The notes below the pieces were generated by a model, which saw only the letters and a program-made list of their open reading frames with translations, was not told the origin of the DNA and did not search any database. This document shows positions 35,119 to 47,465 of a stretch of DNA of 64,000 nucleotides, piece by piece (positions within the stretch are counted from its first letter, which is position 1; every line of letters starts with the position of its first letter). The stretch covers positions 18,179,912 through 18,243,911 of the forward strand of contig CM043965.1 of the NCBI GenBank assembly GCA_014529385.2, in the 5' to 3' direction. The position numbers and the translations under genes are program-made. Origin of the DNA: Adiantum capillus-veneris. Its lineage: Eukaryota; Streptophyta; Polypodiopsida; Polypodiales; Pteridaceae.

Positions 35119-36150
35119 ATTGGATGTATGCATCAATGAAGTCACTCCCACCAAATTTTGTTACGAGAATGGCTACGATATCATACCATACTACATGTTG
35201 AGCAAACTTGTGGAGGAATACGAGAACGAGGGAGATACTGAGAATACGAGGAACAATAAAATGGAAAAGAAACTTGAGATTAAGATAGTGGCTATGTGGA
35301 CATCCCCACTAAAGAAATCGAGCAGGAGGGAGAAGAATTTTATGATTCTTCTGATCAATGTGAAAACAAAGATGACGCGGATGACAAGAAGTCAGAAAAT
35401 ACTGAGGAAGATGACCATCAAGATCAAGACAATGACGTCTTCTACAATTTCCCAAACCAAAGTGAGAGACGCCAAAAAAGATACAAGAGTAGGCGACGCC
35501 ATAACAGTCTACCAACTAGGCTGAGACCTATGCCGGAGTTCAGGGGTAAGACACATTTCCTTATGAACATTCATGCTATTGATTGTGCTAAGGAAAAAGT
35601 GTCAGGAAGATTTCTTAAGGTTGCTGAAGACTCAGGATTTAAGTCCAAACTGTTGAAACCTAAGAAAACCAGCAAAGCAAAAAAAAGAGTTGCAACAGAA
35701 AAATCGGATGTCTCTAGCTATCCAATTATAACAAAAACTGAAAAATGTATGGACAACTGAAATGGAAAGTAGCGATGGAACGAACGCTAGTGATGGGAGT
35801 AAAAAGATAGATGTACCTCCTCACTATTGTAAATACACCATTCAGGAAAGAAAATTGGTGGTTCAGCAACCAATGAGAGAGCCTAAATCAAACGAATCCT
35901 ACGATGGGCCAAAGAACGCCAAGAAAATAGACTTAGCAGAGCCAGGAGAAAGTCCTCAACTTGCTTACATTGCCACATATCTAAGCCGGGAAGAAGAGGA
36001 CTTACTGATCAAAACGCTTAAGGAATTTCGTGATGTATTTGCCTGGTTGTACAAAGATTTGAAGGGGGTGGATCCTAACATTTGTAAATATTCAATCCCT
36101 CTGAAGTCGGATGCAAAGCCAAGCAAATAACATCCATACACGTACAATGA
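35119..36150 (+). pseudogene. Ty3/gypsy gag-pol linker between protease and reverse transcriptase
   Basis: Resumes the frame broken at 22406 (DVCINEVTPTKFCYENGYD). A frameshift near 35240 leads to an acidic stretch (KKSENTEEDDHQDQDNDVF), another break lies at 35758-35761, then EEEDLLIKTLKEFRDVFAWLY at about 35990-36060. That last motif is the usual segment just before Ty3 reverse transcriptase. A TAA stop is at 36128-36130. Confidence 0.8.
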
Positions 36151-37530
36151 GACATTCGCCAAAAGGATAAAGGAAGAGATAGACAAACTTATGGAGGCGG
36201 AATTTATTTATGAGATAGAGCACACGAACTGGGTTTCACCGATAGTGGTGGTACCTAAGAAAAACGGGAAATTACGAGTGTGTGTGAATCTCAAGAAGGT
36301 AAATGCAACAACAATAAGGGACAACTATCCTCTTCCTATCACTGAACACGTCCTGGAACGAGTAGCAGGCAAGCAAGCCTATAGCTTTATGGACGGATTC
36401 TCTGGTTATAACCAATTGGGGTTCAAACTAGAAGATCAATACAAAACAGAGTTTGCAATAGAATGGGGCATATATGCATTTAGGGCAATGCCATTTGGCT
36501 TAACCAATGCTCCAATCACATTTCAGAGATTAATGACACATGATTTTAAAGAATAGTTGCGAATATTCTTGGATATTTACATGGATGACTTGTGTGTCTA
36601 TTCTCTATTGAGAGGAGACTATATAGATCATCTTAGAAAGGTATTCGAAAAATGCAGAACGTATAGGATTTGCCTCAACCCAGAAAAATGTGTATTCATG
36701 GTACGACAAGGTAAAATCTTAGGCCACATAGTATCGGCTAATGGAATTACCACTGATGAAGACAAGGTAAAGGTGATCATAGAATTGCCAAGACCAAACA
36801 CTCTACGAGAGGTACAATCATTTATGGGGCATTGTGGATACTACCGATGTTTTATCTACATGTACGTTGTAATAGAAAAACCCTTGTATAGTCTAATCAC
36901 GATCTTCATATGGACCAATGAATGTGAGGAGTCATTCCAAAAATTAAACTAAAAGATGCACTGGTATCTACACCAATTCTAAAAGCACCAAATTGGTCAA
37001 AGATCTTCCATGTACACGTAGATGCTTCGTCATTTGCAATAGGTTGTATATTAGCACAACCAGGGGAGGGTAATACAAATTTTCCGATCAGTTATGCTAG
37101 TAGACAACTCAACAGTGCAGAAAAGAATTATACCACCACTAAAAGAGAAGGACTAGGTATGATATATGCGGTAAAGAAATTTCGGCGTTACTTACTTGCG
37201 AACAAATTCACATTTTTTGTGGATCATCAGACGCTCTTGTACTTAGTAAACAAACCTTGTAACACGGGACGAATTGTAAGATGGTTCATTGTGTTGCTGG
37301 AGTTTGATTTTACGGTAGTAGTTAAGAAAGGAAAAACTCATCAAAGAGCAGACCACCTTTCTCGATTACTACATGGCAAAAAATCTACTGGGGTAGATGA
37401 TGATCTCCGAGACGCATACCTGTTTAATATAAAGATGGTACCAAAATGGTCAGAGCAAACTATTTCGTTTCTGACATATGGAATGAATCTTGACGACAAA
37501 CACACGGTGGAAGACGTTAGACAAGCATGA
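36151..37530 (+). pseudogene. Ty3/gypsy reverse transcriptase and RNase H
   Basis: The RT starts with FAKRIKEEIDKLMEAEFIYEI and includes WVSPIVVVPKKNGKLRVCVN, SFMDGFSGYNQ, FRAMPFGLTNAP and the catalytic YMDDLCVYS (about 36578-36604), then GKILGHIVS and EVQSFMGHCGYYR. A TAG sits at 36554-36556, just before YMDD. RNase H follows in another frame: HVHVDASSFAIGCILAQPG, FPISYASRQLNSAEKNYTTT and a DHQTLLYL motif. Frameshift near 36948; TGA at 37528-37530. Role: copying the element RNA into DNA. Confidence 0.88.
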
Positions 37531-39010
37531 AATTACACAACGCTTGCGGGAAGAATGTACCATCATGGAAATGACGGGATTCTAAGGTTGTGTATAGGCC
37601 CAGAAGAGTACGATGCGTATCTAGAGGAGGCCCATGCACAAACAGGGGGATTCCATCGAGGAAATCAAATGACCTATGAACAATTAAGAAGACTTGGAGT
37701 GTATTGGCCAGAAATGGCAGGCGATGTAGCTAACCACACCAAAAAATGCAACTTTTGCACTTCCAATACCACTGTGGATTATGCCACATTATACCAAGTG
37801 ACAGTAGCACCCGCATGGAGTCATGCTATTGTGGAATATTTGACTAATAAGGAGCTTCCAGGAGATTGGTCTAGAGCCAGACAAAAGGCTTACAAATCGA
37901 AGCGAATAGGCATACCCTCATTAGTGACCAATTGTATAAAAGAGGAACTGATGACCAACTGAGCTTAGTTCCTGATGAAAATGACTACTTTCCATTATTG
38001 GAACAAGCTCATGCAGGCATAGCAGGAGGTCATTTTTCAACGGAGAGAACCGTAAAAATCATTATGGTTGCAGGGATATGGTGGCTGAACATGTTTCAAG
38101 ATGCAACAGAATTCGTGAAAAGGTGTGATGAATGTCAACGCACTAAGGTACCAGTTAAAAGAGACGAAATGCCTTTAAGACCAATGATGAGTGCTCGAGC
38201 ATTCGTTAAATGGGGATTGGACTTTGTTGGCCCTATTACTCCACCAGCATATCGTTCACAAGCACAATATATCATAGTGGCCATGGATTACATGACCAAA
38301 TGGGTGGAAGCAAAAGCCACAACGAAAGCAGACGCTAGAACCACGGCACAATTCTTATATGAATATGTGTTTACACGTTATGGCCTTCCAATCGAGCTGG
38401 TGAGTGATAGAGGGACACACTTTGTAAATGAAGTTATCCAACATCTCTTAAATGAGTTTATGGTAATTCATCACAAATTTGCACCCTACCATCCACAAGC
38501 CAATGGTCAAGCATAAGCGACCAACAAAATATTGTGCACAGTTCTTACAAAACTGGTTAGTGAAACAAGAACGGACTGGGATCAAATGCTATATTCGGCA
38601 TTGTGGGCTTATCGAGTTGCATATAAAACAACACTCAATGCTACACCATTTAATATGGTATATGGGTTAAATGCAATATTGCCTATTGAATTTTTGATTC
38701 CCACACTAAGGGTAGCCACACAATTGGACTGGACAGAGCATGAGCTTTCAGAACGGTTAGCGGACCTTGAAAAATTAGATGAGTTACAACTCAATGTTGT
38801 AGCAGCCATATATGCAAAAAAAAAGACAACAGAAAGAGTTTTTTGACAAACATGTCAAGAACAAGGACTTTAAAACGGGAGACACCCTTAAACAACAAAA
38901 GTAAAGGGGAATGGGGCCTTATTTGGTCCAAGAAATATCATCCAACAGAACAGTAAAACTGTCGACTCTAGATGGAAAAGAAATGTCGAACTGGATTAGT
39001 GGGTGTCGTT
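37531..39010 (+). pseudogene. Ty3/gypsy integrase with two H2C2-type zinc domains; catalytic Glu codon is a stop
   Basis: A first zinc-type segment (37620-37760) reads HAQTGGFHRG ... HTKKCNFC. A second (about 38008-38135) reads HAGIAGGHFSTERT ... RCDECQ. The catalytic core follows: KWGLDFVGPITPP (first Asp, about 38213), VSDRGTHFVNE (second Asp, about 38406), then PYHPQANGQA and a TAA at 38514-38516 exactly where the catalytic Glu (GQAE) belongs. The frame then continues TNKILCTVLTKL ... LWAYRVAYKTT, and a frameshift at the A-run near 38820 leads to the C-terminal GPYLVQEI segment. Two zinc segments in a row is unusual for this family. Confidence 0.85.
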
Positions 39011-39073
39011 TGAAAAAAATATCATCTACCTTTAACACTGTAAATGTTGTTTCAATTGCATTCTGGCAAAGCC

Positions 39074-39688
39074 TATAGACAGGAACGACAAAGACTTTAG
39101 GACCAGGCACAACAAGAAGCCAAGGAACGCATTTCTAAGAAAAAGCAGTTTCTCAGGACAATAAACATGGTCACACCAATGATGACTGACGAATATCGTC
39201 TTTCAACATTCCGAACAATCGAAGCGGATATACAAAGCGAAGAATTAGCAAAGACAATAACAGACTTTATGGCTCAGGACAAAAGAAACATTGACAACTT
39301 GGAAGATACATGGTGTAGTCCTTACATAAAATCTTATGCAGGCATAGAACAAGTTGAAATCTATGCATTGCTTGACACTAGAGCAAAAATGAGTGTCATC
39401 AGCTTTGAGCTCTTTCAGAAACTTGGACCAATGAGGAAGATCCCAGAGACACACAGGCTGAAAGTAGCATCGGGTGATGAGGTGACCACGTTGTGGTCTA
39501 TTATATTACCAATCACAGTGCAGACACACCCGTACACTACCAAGTTCCATGTACTGCCACCAAGTAGATCAGCAACATCGTGTATCTTAGCAGTGTCATG
39601 GATGAAAGCTAACAGGGTATTCATTGATTTGGGTACGAATGAATCACTGTTCAGAAATGAAAAATTTTCAGAACTTCTTATCATATGA
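39074..39688 (+). pseudogene. Second aspartic-protease-like domain downstream of integrase
   Basis: An open frame continues past the integrase end (KERISKKKQFLRTINMVT). Its middle has the layout of a retropepsin: VEIYALLDTRAKMSVISFEL, KVASGDEVTTLWSI, VLPPSRSATSCILAVSWM. The active-site D-T-G reads D-T-R. The usual protease of this element is already present upstream of RT (about 21.8-22.1 kb), and the two differ clearly in sequence, so this is not a simple local duplication. It could be a domain acquired from another element or used as an extra ORF. Start is taken at the first residue after the last upstream stop. Frame ends with a stop at about 39686. Confidence 0.7.
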
Positions 39689-40380
39689 CCAATACATGTC
39701 AAGGTGGAGACAGGAGTCAATACATCCGCAAGGCATTGACCAACAACAAACAAAGTTTACATGTAAAGAAACGTATTATCAAAAATCAACAATCATGCAA
39801 AGAACCAAGCAAGTTTGGGTACGACATACAGATCTAGCAGAGGCACAATTTCATCAAGGGCGGAAATATAAAGTTTGGATCAAGCAAGACAGCTTAATTC
39901 CCGTAAAAAAGTGGACAGAAGAACAGACAAAACACCAAAATCCAGCAAATCTTCAAAGAACAATTGTCAACCCAGTCGAATACGCAACGGACTATATTGG
40001 TATGGCGGCCAAAATTACCAATTCAGAACGTGCCAACAACACAAGTATGGATGCCAAAGAAGACCACCGAACAGTTGTCTACAACTGTCAATGACAAGTC
40101 AAATCATACAATCAGCACGCGGAAACAAGCAGAATCCACAACAATATCTACAAGGATCTGTACGACCAAAGTCATCCAATGGATAAGAAAGAATGTTCCA
40201 CAAGAACATGCAACAAAATATACAACAATATCGACTTCAAAGGATCCACATACGCCAATTCAAAAACCGTGGAAAACAATCAGACAAAGAGCAGCAGATT
40301 TACAACTTCTTCTTGCAAAGAAAATCTACCAGCCAACTCAGGCTACCACAGGAAACCTCAACGACAAATTCCAATAAGCG
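39689..40380 (+). pseudogene. Broken coding sequence after the second protease-like domain
   Basis: Overlapping frames contain Lys/Gln/Asn-rich text such as QVWVRHTDLAEAQFH and NGLYWYGGQNYQF, with several stops. It may be the tail of the same ORF. I recognise no domain. Confidence 0.4.
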
Positions 40381-43134
40381 AATCGCTTATACCTTCCTCT
40401 TACACCGCATAATTTTTTTCTAAATGCATTGACTGTGCATGCATATAGGGCTACATAACACGGCATGCATTAGTACATGTTCACGCCCATGTACAACACA
40501 TACCCTTGACGATACCTTGTCGTTCGGGAGGACTCAAACTAGGAGGGGGCAGGCATTCCAAATGCAGACTCAAGTCATATATTAGAGGGCAATGTTTGTG
40601 ATTAATTTTTCAACCATTTTTGCATTTTATTGTGTGATTTTGGGAAAAAGAATATGCCCTCGTATTTAATCAAAATTGGGGACCAAATGATCATATATGA
40701 GCCCCTAGGGATGTGTATATACTATAAAGAGAGTCAAATCTGGTAAAAAAACGTCGAAAAATAGCAAAAAATAGGCCAAGGTTGACGATTAAGAGTGAGA
40801 ATGTACATAGACGAGACAAAAGTGAGCTACAAAATGTTTTGCTTTTCATTGGTATTTTTAAAGGCTAGAATTGCTATTTTTGGGTTATTTTGAGATTTAT
40901 TTGCTTTATTTTAGCCATTTTCTAGCAAAAAATATAGAAAAAAATCCATAATCCAGACGGAAACACAATAGAAGAGACGCCTAATTAGAGCAAGGTAAAG
41001 AAGACACAGAAAAAATAGGGACTGCAAAGGTGACAGGGCAAAAATGACCACCGTCATGACGGGACCTCCAACAGGAGAAATCTGCAAAAATTGTATAACT
41101 GGAGCAACGAGGTCCAAATCAGGAAATTTGTGAGCCTAAACCGCATCTTGCAAAAAGTTATGGCCACACGTAAAAAATGGGAAAATTTTGTGTCGGAGTC
41201 TTGATTACATATAGAGAGGCTAGGCTAGAAATCTCTCATTTGAGTCATTTTTCATTGTGAGAGAGAGAGAGCTCCCTACAGCAGTTGAGACTTCCAGGAG
41301 CTCATCCATCGCGCACGGTCACCAGATCGACATCAGATATGAGAGGTATGCTCATCAACACTGACTCTAAGTGTTGTTTACTTCAGTTAGTCGCAAAACC
41401 TCGCCAGCACCACCATCACAACCTGTGCACACATAATGTAGACAGGTTGTTAGGAAGACCTACAAGCCACCAAATGGAACCAAAATTGAAAGGCACAATC
41501 CTATAGCTTAGGGATCAAGCCTATGACCTCGGAAAGCGGGAAGGAAGCCGCCCAGAATACCCTAATTTCACATGACGTGCAGAAGGGCAGCTCAACCAAA
41601 GTGATCGGAAATGAGCCAAAACTCATAGGCAGCAAGCCAATAACCTCAACAAACCAATTGAATGGTTAGACCATGAAAAATTTCGTCAAAACGGAGCCTA
41701 AATTCCCTACCTGAAGGAAACTGCGCAAAGCGTCACGATACTCTAACGGGCTGACCAAGTGACCAAATGACACCAATTTTGATAGGGTACATCCAAAAGA
41801 GGTCAACGACAAGTTGGGATGTGTCCACTCAAGAAAAAGCTCTTCCACTAGGGCAAATGCCAGCAACAGGCCAGAAAGATGTCCAAATGGTAGTTCTTGG
41901 TGATGTAAACACCAAAACAACAACCGACTGCTTTGACGGAAGGTTGAAAGGAAATGAAAGACAACCGGAGTCATACAATGACCAAAAGGAACGGCGACCA
42001 TCACCTAAGTGGTCTACTCCGACTCCAGAACCAGCTAAGTGCTGCAAACAGGGAGTACACTCTTCTAAATTGATTAAAACTTAATGTGTGTGTCTAGGGA
42101 AGCCTACTAACACCATTGTGGTCAACTAACGTCAAAAAACTTGTAAAAATGACGAGATGCTCAGTCTATCGCGATAGACTTGCTAGTACACTTAGACAAG
42201 TAAAGTTTTGATATTGACTTCATGAGGGGTACTAACAAGGAATAATGACCACATATATCAAATCAAAGTGCAAAATTGCTTTCTCTTGGCCAAGTAACTG
42301 AGTCTATCGCGATAGACTTGCTATTTTTATCTTTAGGGGGAAGGCTTTTCAAAATTTTCACAAGATAGACTTGGGGAAGCATATGGGGGCAGTACACCAA
42401 ATTTGGTGACAAGATGGACTCATATGGCAAGCTGAGATAGACTTGACAACAACTCAGAGTCAGAACAGGGCATCTCAAGGGCAGACAATTAAAATTCACA
42501 TGTGAGAGGTCAAGCAACCTTACATCAACTAGGAGAAGGCAGACTGATGATCACAGAGCCAAAATATGACAAAATGACACTAAGTCTCAGTCTATCGCAA
42601 TAGACTCAGCAAAGTGATACAGGTCTATCTTATCAAAAATTGGAATCAACAGTTGGCTTTAGCATGATGCAAGAGGACTACCCACTAAGTTTGAGCCCAA
42701 AACAACACAAAATGAAGGAGATAGACCAACATCTCCTTGGAAGGAATCTGGAAAAATGGAATTTGATCCAAAAAGGGGTCACTTGACATTCATTTGAGGT
42801 CAAAATGGGATCAGATTATGTGCAAGACATGAAAAACCAACTGGTGGAGTCACAAGTGGAAAATATGACCTTTGTCCAAAGATGGCCAGTCTATCGCGAT
42901 AGACTGGGCAGAAATTGCAAATGACCTGATTTTCAGTTTGTGACTATAGGGTGGCCTTACATGCCCTGTGCACATACACCCCACAAAATTTCAAGGCATT
43001 TGGACTTGTTCTCCTTCATCAACAACATTAATTTGAAGCCGTCAGAGTCGGACAATGGAAGAGCTTGTCTATCTGCTAACATTTTACCTTAACTCATCTT
43101 GGGATTAAGAAGGATCATCTAGATGCATGATTAA
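40381..43134 (+). promoter_or_regulatory. Non-coding spacer of the Ty3 element with four 18-bp palindromes
   Basis: No supported gene. Copies of AGTCTATCGCGATAGACT lie at 42163-42180, 42301-42318 and 42888-42905, with a one-base variant at 42589-42606. The surrounding style (AAAATGACA, CAAAATTTCAAGGCATTTG) recalls the 5' leader at 16.9-17.7 kb, where three more copies lie. This suggests the leader and this spacer share a common origin or function, for instance as a second promoter for the 3' ORF. Confidence 0.6.
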
Positions 43135-43186
43135 GTGGTAATCAATTTAGAAGAGAAGTACTATGTTTGTACATTAACTGTTATTT

Positions 43187-46100
43187 GTGAATACAGAATC
43201 CATGGATGCTTCTCCAGGAAAAAGAAAAGGCAAGAACCTGGCAACGAAAGGTGCAATACCCTATGCACTTCTAACCAATTCATTAAGGCCAACAGCCACG
43301 TGGATATCTGCAGACGTGCAACAGGCAACAGCCTTTCAAGTCTATCAAGGTTCATATGTGGATGACAAAGGAAATTTAGTGGATACAGTGATGATCCCCA
43401 AGGAGGCAGAAAAACCTGAAAAGATCACCGCAAAGGTCATGGCTAAAAAAAGTTGGCTTGTGGAACTTTGTCTGACTACCACCAGTGGGGATAGATTTCA
43501 AGAGGGTACAACACCTAATTGAAACTATCCAAGAAGATGGAACTTGCAGGGTGGCAGGCATGGATAATGAGGTGATGGAGATTCAGATCACCAAGGAAAT
43601 CATCAAAGAGACATTGAAATTGTCTGATCAGGGAGCCAACATGAGAAAAAGAAGGAAGAACCTCACAGTCTACCTGCAAAGGTCCAAACTACCTTCTTTC
43701 GAACTCATAGAAAACCCGGAAGTAAGAGAATTGACACAGATATACAGTCAGTGTTTGTTGAGCTACAGGAAGAGACCGCCTAGATACACTACACCACACG
43801 GGAGCATCTCAACAACACTGACCTGGGCTATGGGAATGACACATGATTTCTATATAGATCACGCATCATATCTGTTTGAAGAAGTGACAAAGCTAATGCA
43901 AGACAAACCAAATTACATTGCAGGAGGAGAATTCCTCATCAGAATAATATACTAGGCCATAGGCGCGATAGATCAGCTGACACCTGCTCCTCATTAGAAC
44001 GATTGGCTGGTGTTAAGAGAGAATATCGAAGACAGATCACAAAGGCGAGCACCGGCCTCTATTAACACCATTGGAGGACGTAGGCTAGAAAGAGTAACCA
44101 GAAGTACACAGGAAAAGATGGAAGAAGAAGATGTGCGACTAAAGAAGTGGAAAGCGGGAATGGAGAACAACACCAGATTGCAAAAGGTAGAAAAAATGGA
44201 AAGAATGCTAGAAGGCTTTGTTCTCGAGAGATCTCTACGAGGCAGTGTAGGTGCCACTTGGAAACCTTCTAGTAGAACTAACACATTGAGAACAAAGAAT
44301 AAACACAACCTAGCTTTTGAGTTGGACTGGTTCGAGAGGTACATCCAAGAAAGGAATGCTATGGATGAACCAGAACTGCTACTAGAAGAGGAGGATCTCC
44401 AAACCTTGAGAGATCAGTTAAGGCCAACTTCACGAGATCAGGAAACACCACCTCCATCTCCAAGTCCAGAGACAAGTGAGAGGCAATCAACCCCACGTGC
44501 TGACTCTCCTTCGCATTCAAAGAGCTCACATCGTGATGAGAGGGTTCATACACCACCCAATCAAGAAGAAGAGGAAAGAACAGATGGTCACCCAAACATT
44601 GGAACCATATCACACATTGATAAAGGCAAGCAAAAAGAGGTGGATCTGACAAAAGAAAAAGCTTCCTCCTCTCAAGAAATTGACCTGGAATCTACTATAG
44701 ACCTGGATTTACAGTCAATGGAGACCCTACTAAACCGAACAAGACTGCATAGTCAGTGGTTAGCCGATCAGAATAGGTCCAACAAAATGAAGTTAGAAAA
44801 AATCCATCAAGAAGTTCTGAAGCGGCAGGAGCAAAGAGATAAAATTGATCAACATCAGAGATGCTGAGATCTTGGGGCTCAAAAGCAGAGTAAACCTCCT
44901 CAAGGAAAATTTACAGGAGTCTGAAAATTTCAATGCCATTTGTGAAGATACAATCAATGTATTTCTTGAAGATGTCAGTGATAGAGATGAACAAATCCAA
45001 AGGTTGGAAAAAGAAAAGCAAGATGCCCTGGAGACAGTCAAAAGTTTGCAAGTCGTAATCGATGACTTACAAATTGAAGTCAAGGATTTGAGAGCAGTAA
45101 CAGATATACAAGCAAGGGAAATAGAACGAGCAAAGAAACAAAAAACGTTGGTACCAACAACACCGGTGGTCCAACCGCAAGAAGAAGTGGCTGCACTGAA
45201 GAGAGAGCTGGAATTGGAAAGAAAACAACGGTTAATGATAGCCGAAAGTGCACTAAGAGCAGAAGATCAATTACAAAGGAAAATTTCGGACTTACAAAGT
45301 GAACAGCAACAAGGACCAGCTCATGACAGTGAAATAGAAACCATTGTTTCCAAGTCCCTCAAGGAGGAAAATGAAAATTTGCACGTTAGGGTAAAAGAGG
45401 TAGAGGAGTCTGCATCTCAAAAAGAGATGGAATTTCAAGCTCTCCAAATCAATAATAGAACAATGGCTGCACAAATTGCAAGTCTTCAAACTGCAAGGCA
45501 ACACCAAGGACACGAGTGCACCTAGAGCAAGCAGCCACGGATTTGGCTGGACTGGCAGAAATATATGGGGGTGAAGATGACTACAAGGAAGAATCAGATG
45601 ACCATGAGGCCCCAGATACACAGACTGATCAACCTGGCTACAAAGACCAAGAAATAGACGAAGATTCAGTCACGAAATTTGAAGAGCAGAAGCTGGCCGA
45701 ACAAATGGAAAAGCAATCAGAGATGACGTGGTACAAGTCCATGCAACTAGAGAAGGAGATGCTACCAGGGCTCTTCAGATCAATCAAGATAGCAGTAGAG
45801 CTACGAGAAGAATGGAATGCCCCTATGTTAACCTATGATCTACTGAAATACGAAACTCTGACACATCAACGACAGCTCGCAAAGGAAGAACAAGTGCCAG
45901 TATTTGAAGGAGAATTACAGGATCGGGAACAACAAAATAGGATAGTAGACAACCTGCCAAAGTAGAGGCGTCAATGGATTTTGGATCACCCTACCAACCT
46001 GATCCACTTAGTCAACGCACCACCTGAGTTGAGGAATGATATGACTTTTTGCCCAACGCCCCAAACTTACACTTACAGCCAACATAAAGCACTACAAAGC

Positions 46101-46555
46101 AGAAATCCTACATGGCTGAACTATCCAGTATTGCCAGGGCCTGCAGAGGGAGAGAGAATATCTGGTTCTTACATGGTGAAAACCCTTCAGGGCGCCATCG
46201 CAAAATTCGGAGGCTCTCCCGACCTATCCTGCAAGATGCTATGTAAAATAGCTTGAACCTTTTTGGCCTGTCTCACAGTGTTCTCAGAAAGCTGGACTTC
46301 AGAGTACATGAATACAAAAAGAAGCATCTCAGAGCTGTCATATGATCTAAGTGGGCCACCTACAGAGCCAGCGTTGTATGCCTACTTCAGACGGCTAATT
46401 TTTCTGCCAAGCTACCATCTCCAAAAATTTGAAGAAGCATTTTAGACAGGCTTCTTCATGTACAAATCCAAAAATTTTGGCCCATTAATGGCAAGCGAGT
46501 CTATGCGATATGATGCGTTTCTACATCAAATCAACCAAGAAGGAAGACATCGACA
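43187..46555 (+). pseudogene. Long accessory ORF of the Ty3 element (coiled-coil rich), broken
   Basis: Sense-strand ORF set between pol and the 3' LTR, about 1,100 codons if joined. Pieces: 43187-43522, 43485-43955 (FKRVQHLIETIQEDGTCRVAG and YTTPHGSISTTLTWAMG), 44010-44867 (long Glu/Lys/Arg helices, then a Ser/Pro-rich linker), 44845-45525 (heptad coiled coil, LKSRVNLLKENLQESEN), 45516-45965, and 45981-46445. Breaks are short frame changes and single stops. No signal peptide or clear membrane span is visible, so an envelope-like role is unlikely. Plant Tat/Athila-type elements often carry an extra ORF here; its function is not known. Confidence 0.65.
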
Positions 46556-46590
46556 CTGAAGACAAAGACGATCATGTCATGGTAGACATG

Positions 46591-46607
46591 AATTAGGAGG
46601 GGGGGAG
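46591..46607 (+). other. Polypurine tract
   Basis: AATTAGGAGGGGGGGAG lies immediately before the 3' LTR, the expected plus-strand primer. Confidence 0.9.
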
Positions 46608-46884
46608 TGTTGGAGCCCAACTTGTCCAACTGTTGTAATGAGCCCACCTTGTAAAGCCTATCAAATTTCCATTTTTATGTCAAAGACGCCTTATCATTTT
46701 GATCCACTTGTTTGGGTTATGTAAAGATTAATCAGTCAGTCAGGAGCCAGATTTGTTCCCACTTTGTAATTATGAGGAAGAGAACCCCATGTACATTTTT
46801 GAGCTAAGGTGACTAAAGAATAAAAGTCACCTTAGAACCATTTTTTTGAATAACATTTGAATATTAATCCTGTGTCGTACGAGT

Positions 46885-46967
<83 letters not shown>

Positions 46968-47465
46968 TCTTATCCTCTTTGCTACGCGCTACTCCCTCAC
47001 CGGATTCACGACGTGACCACACCATTGCGGTAACCTCTCCAAGAGCTACGCGCCCACGCCACGCATTCACATTTTTGAGCTATTCGCGATCGATCCTTCC
47101 TCGAGCTTGTTTTGCTTGTAAGTAGCACAAACAGTGTCTGTTTTCAACAATCAAGTGCTTTATGGAATGAGAAAGAGATTAGCTACACATAGATACTCAT
47201 AAACTTAGGTTTTGCCCACTTTTGGATTATGACCTGTGAGTCTATCGCGACTGTAATCAAGATAACTAGGGTTCAAATCTGGTGAGATTAGACTTATAGG
47301 TGATTGATGCATCATAGAAGTGTGTATGTGTAGATTGGCCTCATCCTGACAAGCTAACAAGATTGCCTCCGTGCACCTACCGGTTAGTCGTGTCATCGGA
47401 TGATAAGTATGTTTTCTGTGTCGTTCTTGTGAGCATGAACAGGGGAGTAGTTTTGCCCTAAAACA
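46608..47465 (+). repeat. 3' LTR of Ty3/gypsy element
   Basis: 858 bp, TGTTGG...AAACA. It has a longer (GA)n tract than the 5' LTR (46887-46964) and lacks about 120 bp present at 15948-16063; a short repeat (TTATAGGT/TTAGT) flanks the missing segment. Followed by the target duplication GGTGG. Confidence 0.95.

Larger units (their letters stand above)
15286..47465 (+). mobile_element. Ty3/gypsy LTR retrotransposon (Tat/Athila-like), with nested CACTA elements
   Basis: It is complete: LTRs beginning TGTTGG and ending AACA, a 5-bp target duplication GGTGG (15281-15285 and 47466-47470), a primer-binding site next to the left LTR, and a polypurine tract before the right LTR. The order is gag, protease, RT, RNase H, integrase (Ty3 order). 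A second protease-like domain and a long coiled-coil ORF follow before the 3' LTR. The tRNA-Asp-like primer site and the extra 3' ORF resemble the Tat/Athila group. Own length without CACTA DNA is about 19.5 kb. By eye about nine substitutions separate the first ~275 bp of the two LTRs. All ORFs are broken. Confidence 0.9.

Noticed and set aside
43187-46555. Possible envelope-like gene of the Ty3 element
   Set aside because: Position fits, but no signal peptide, membrane span or cleavage-like features are visible; the protein is mostly coiled coil.
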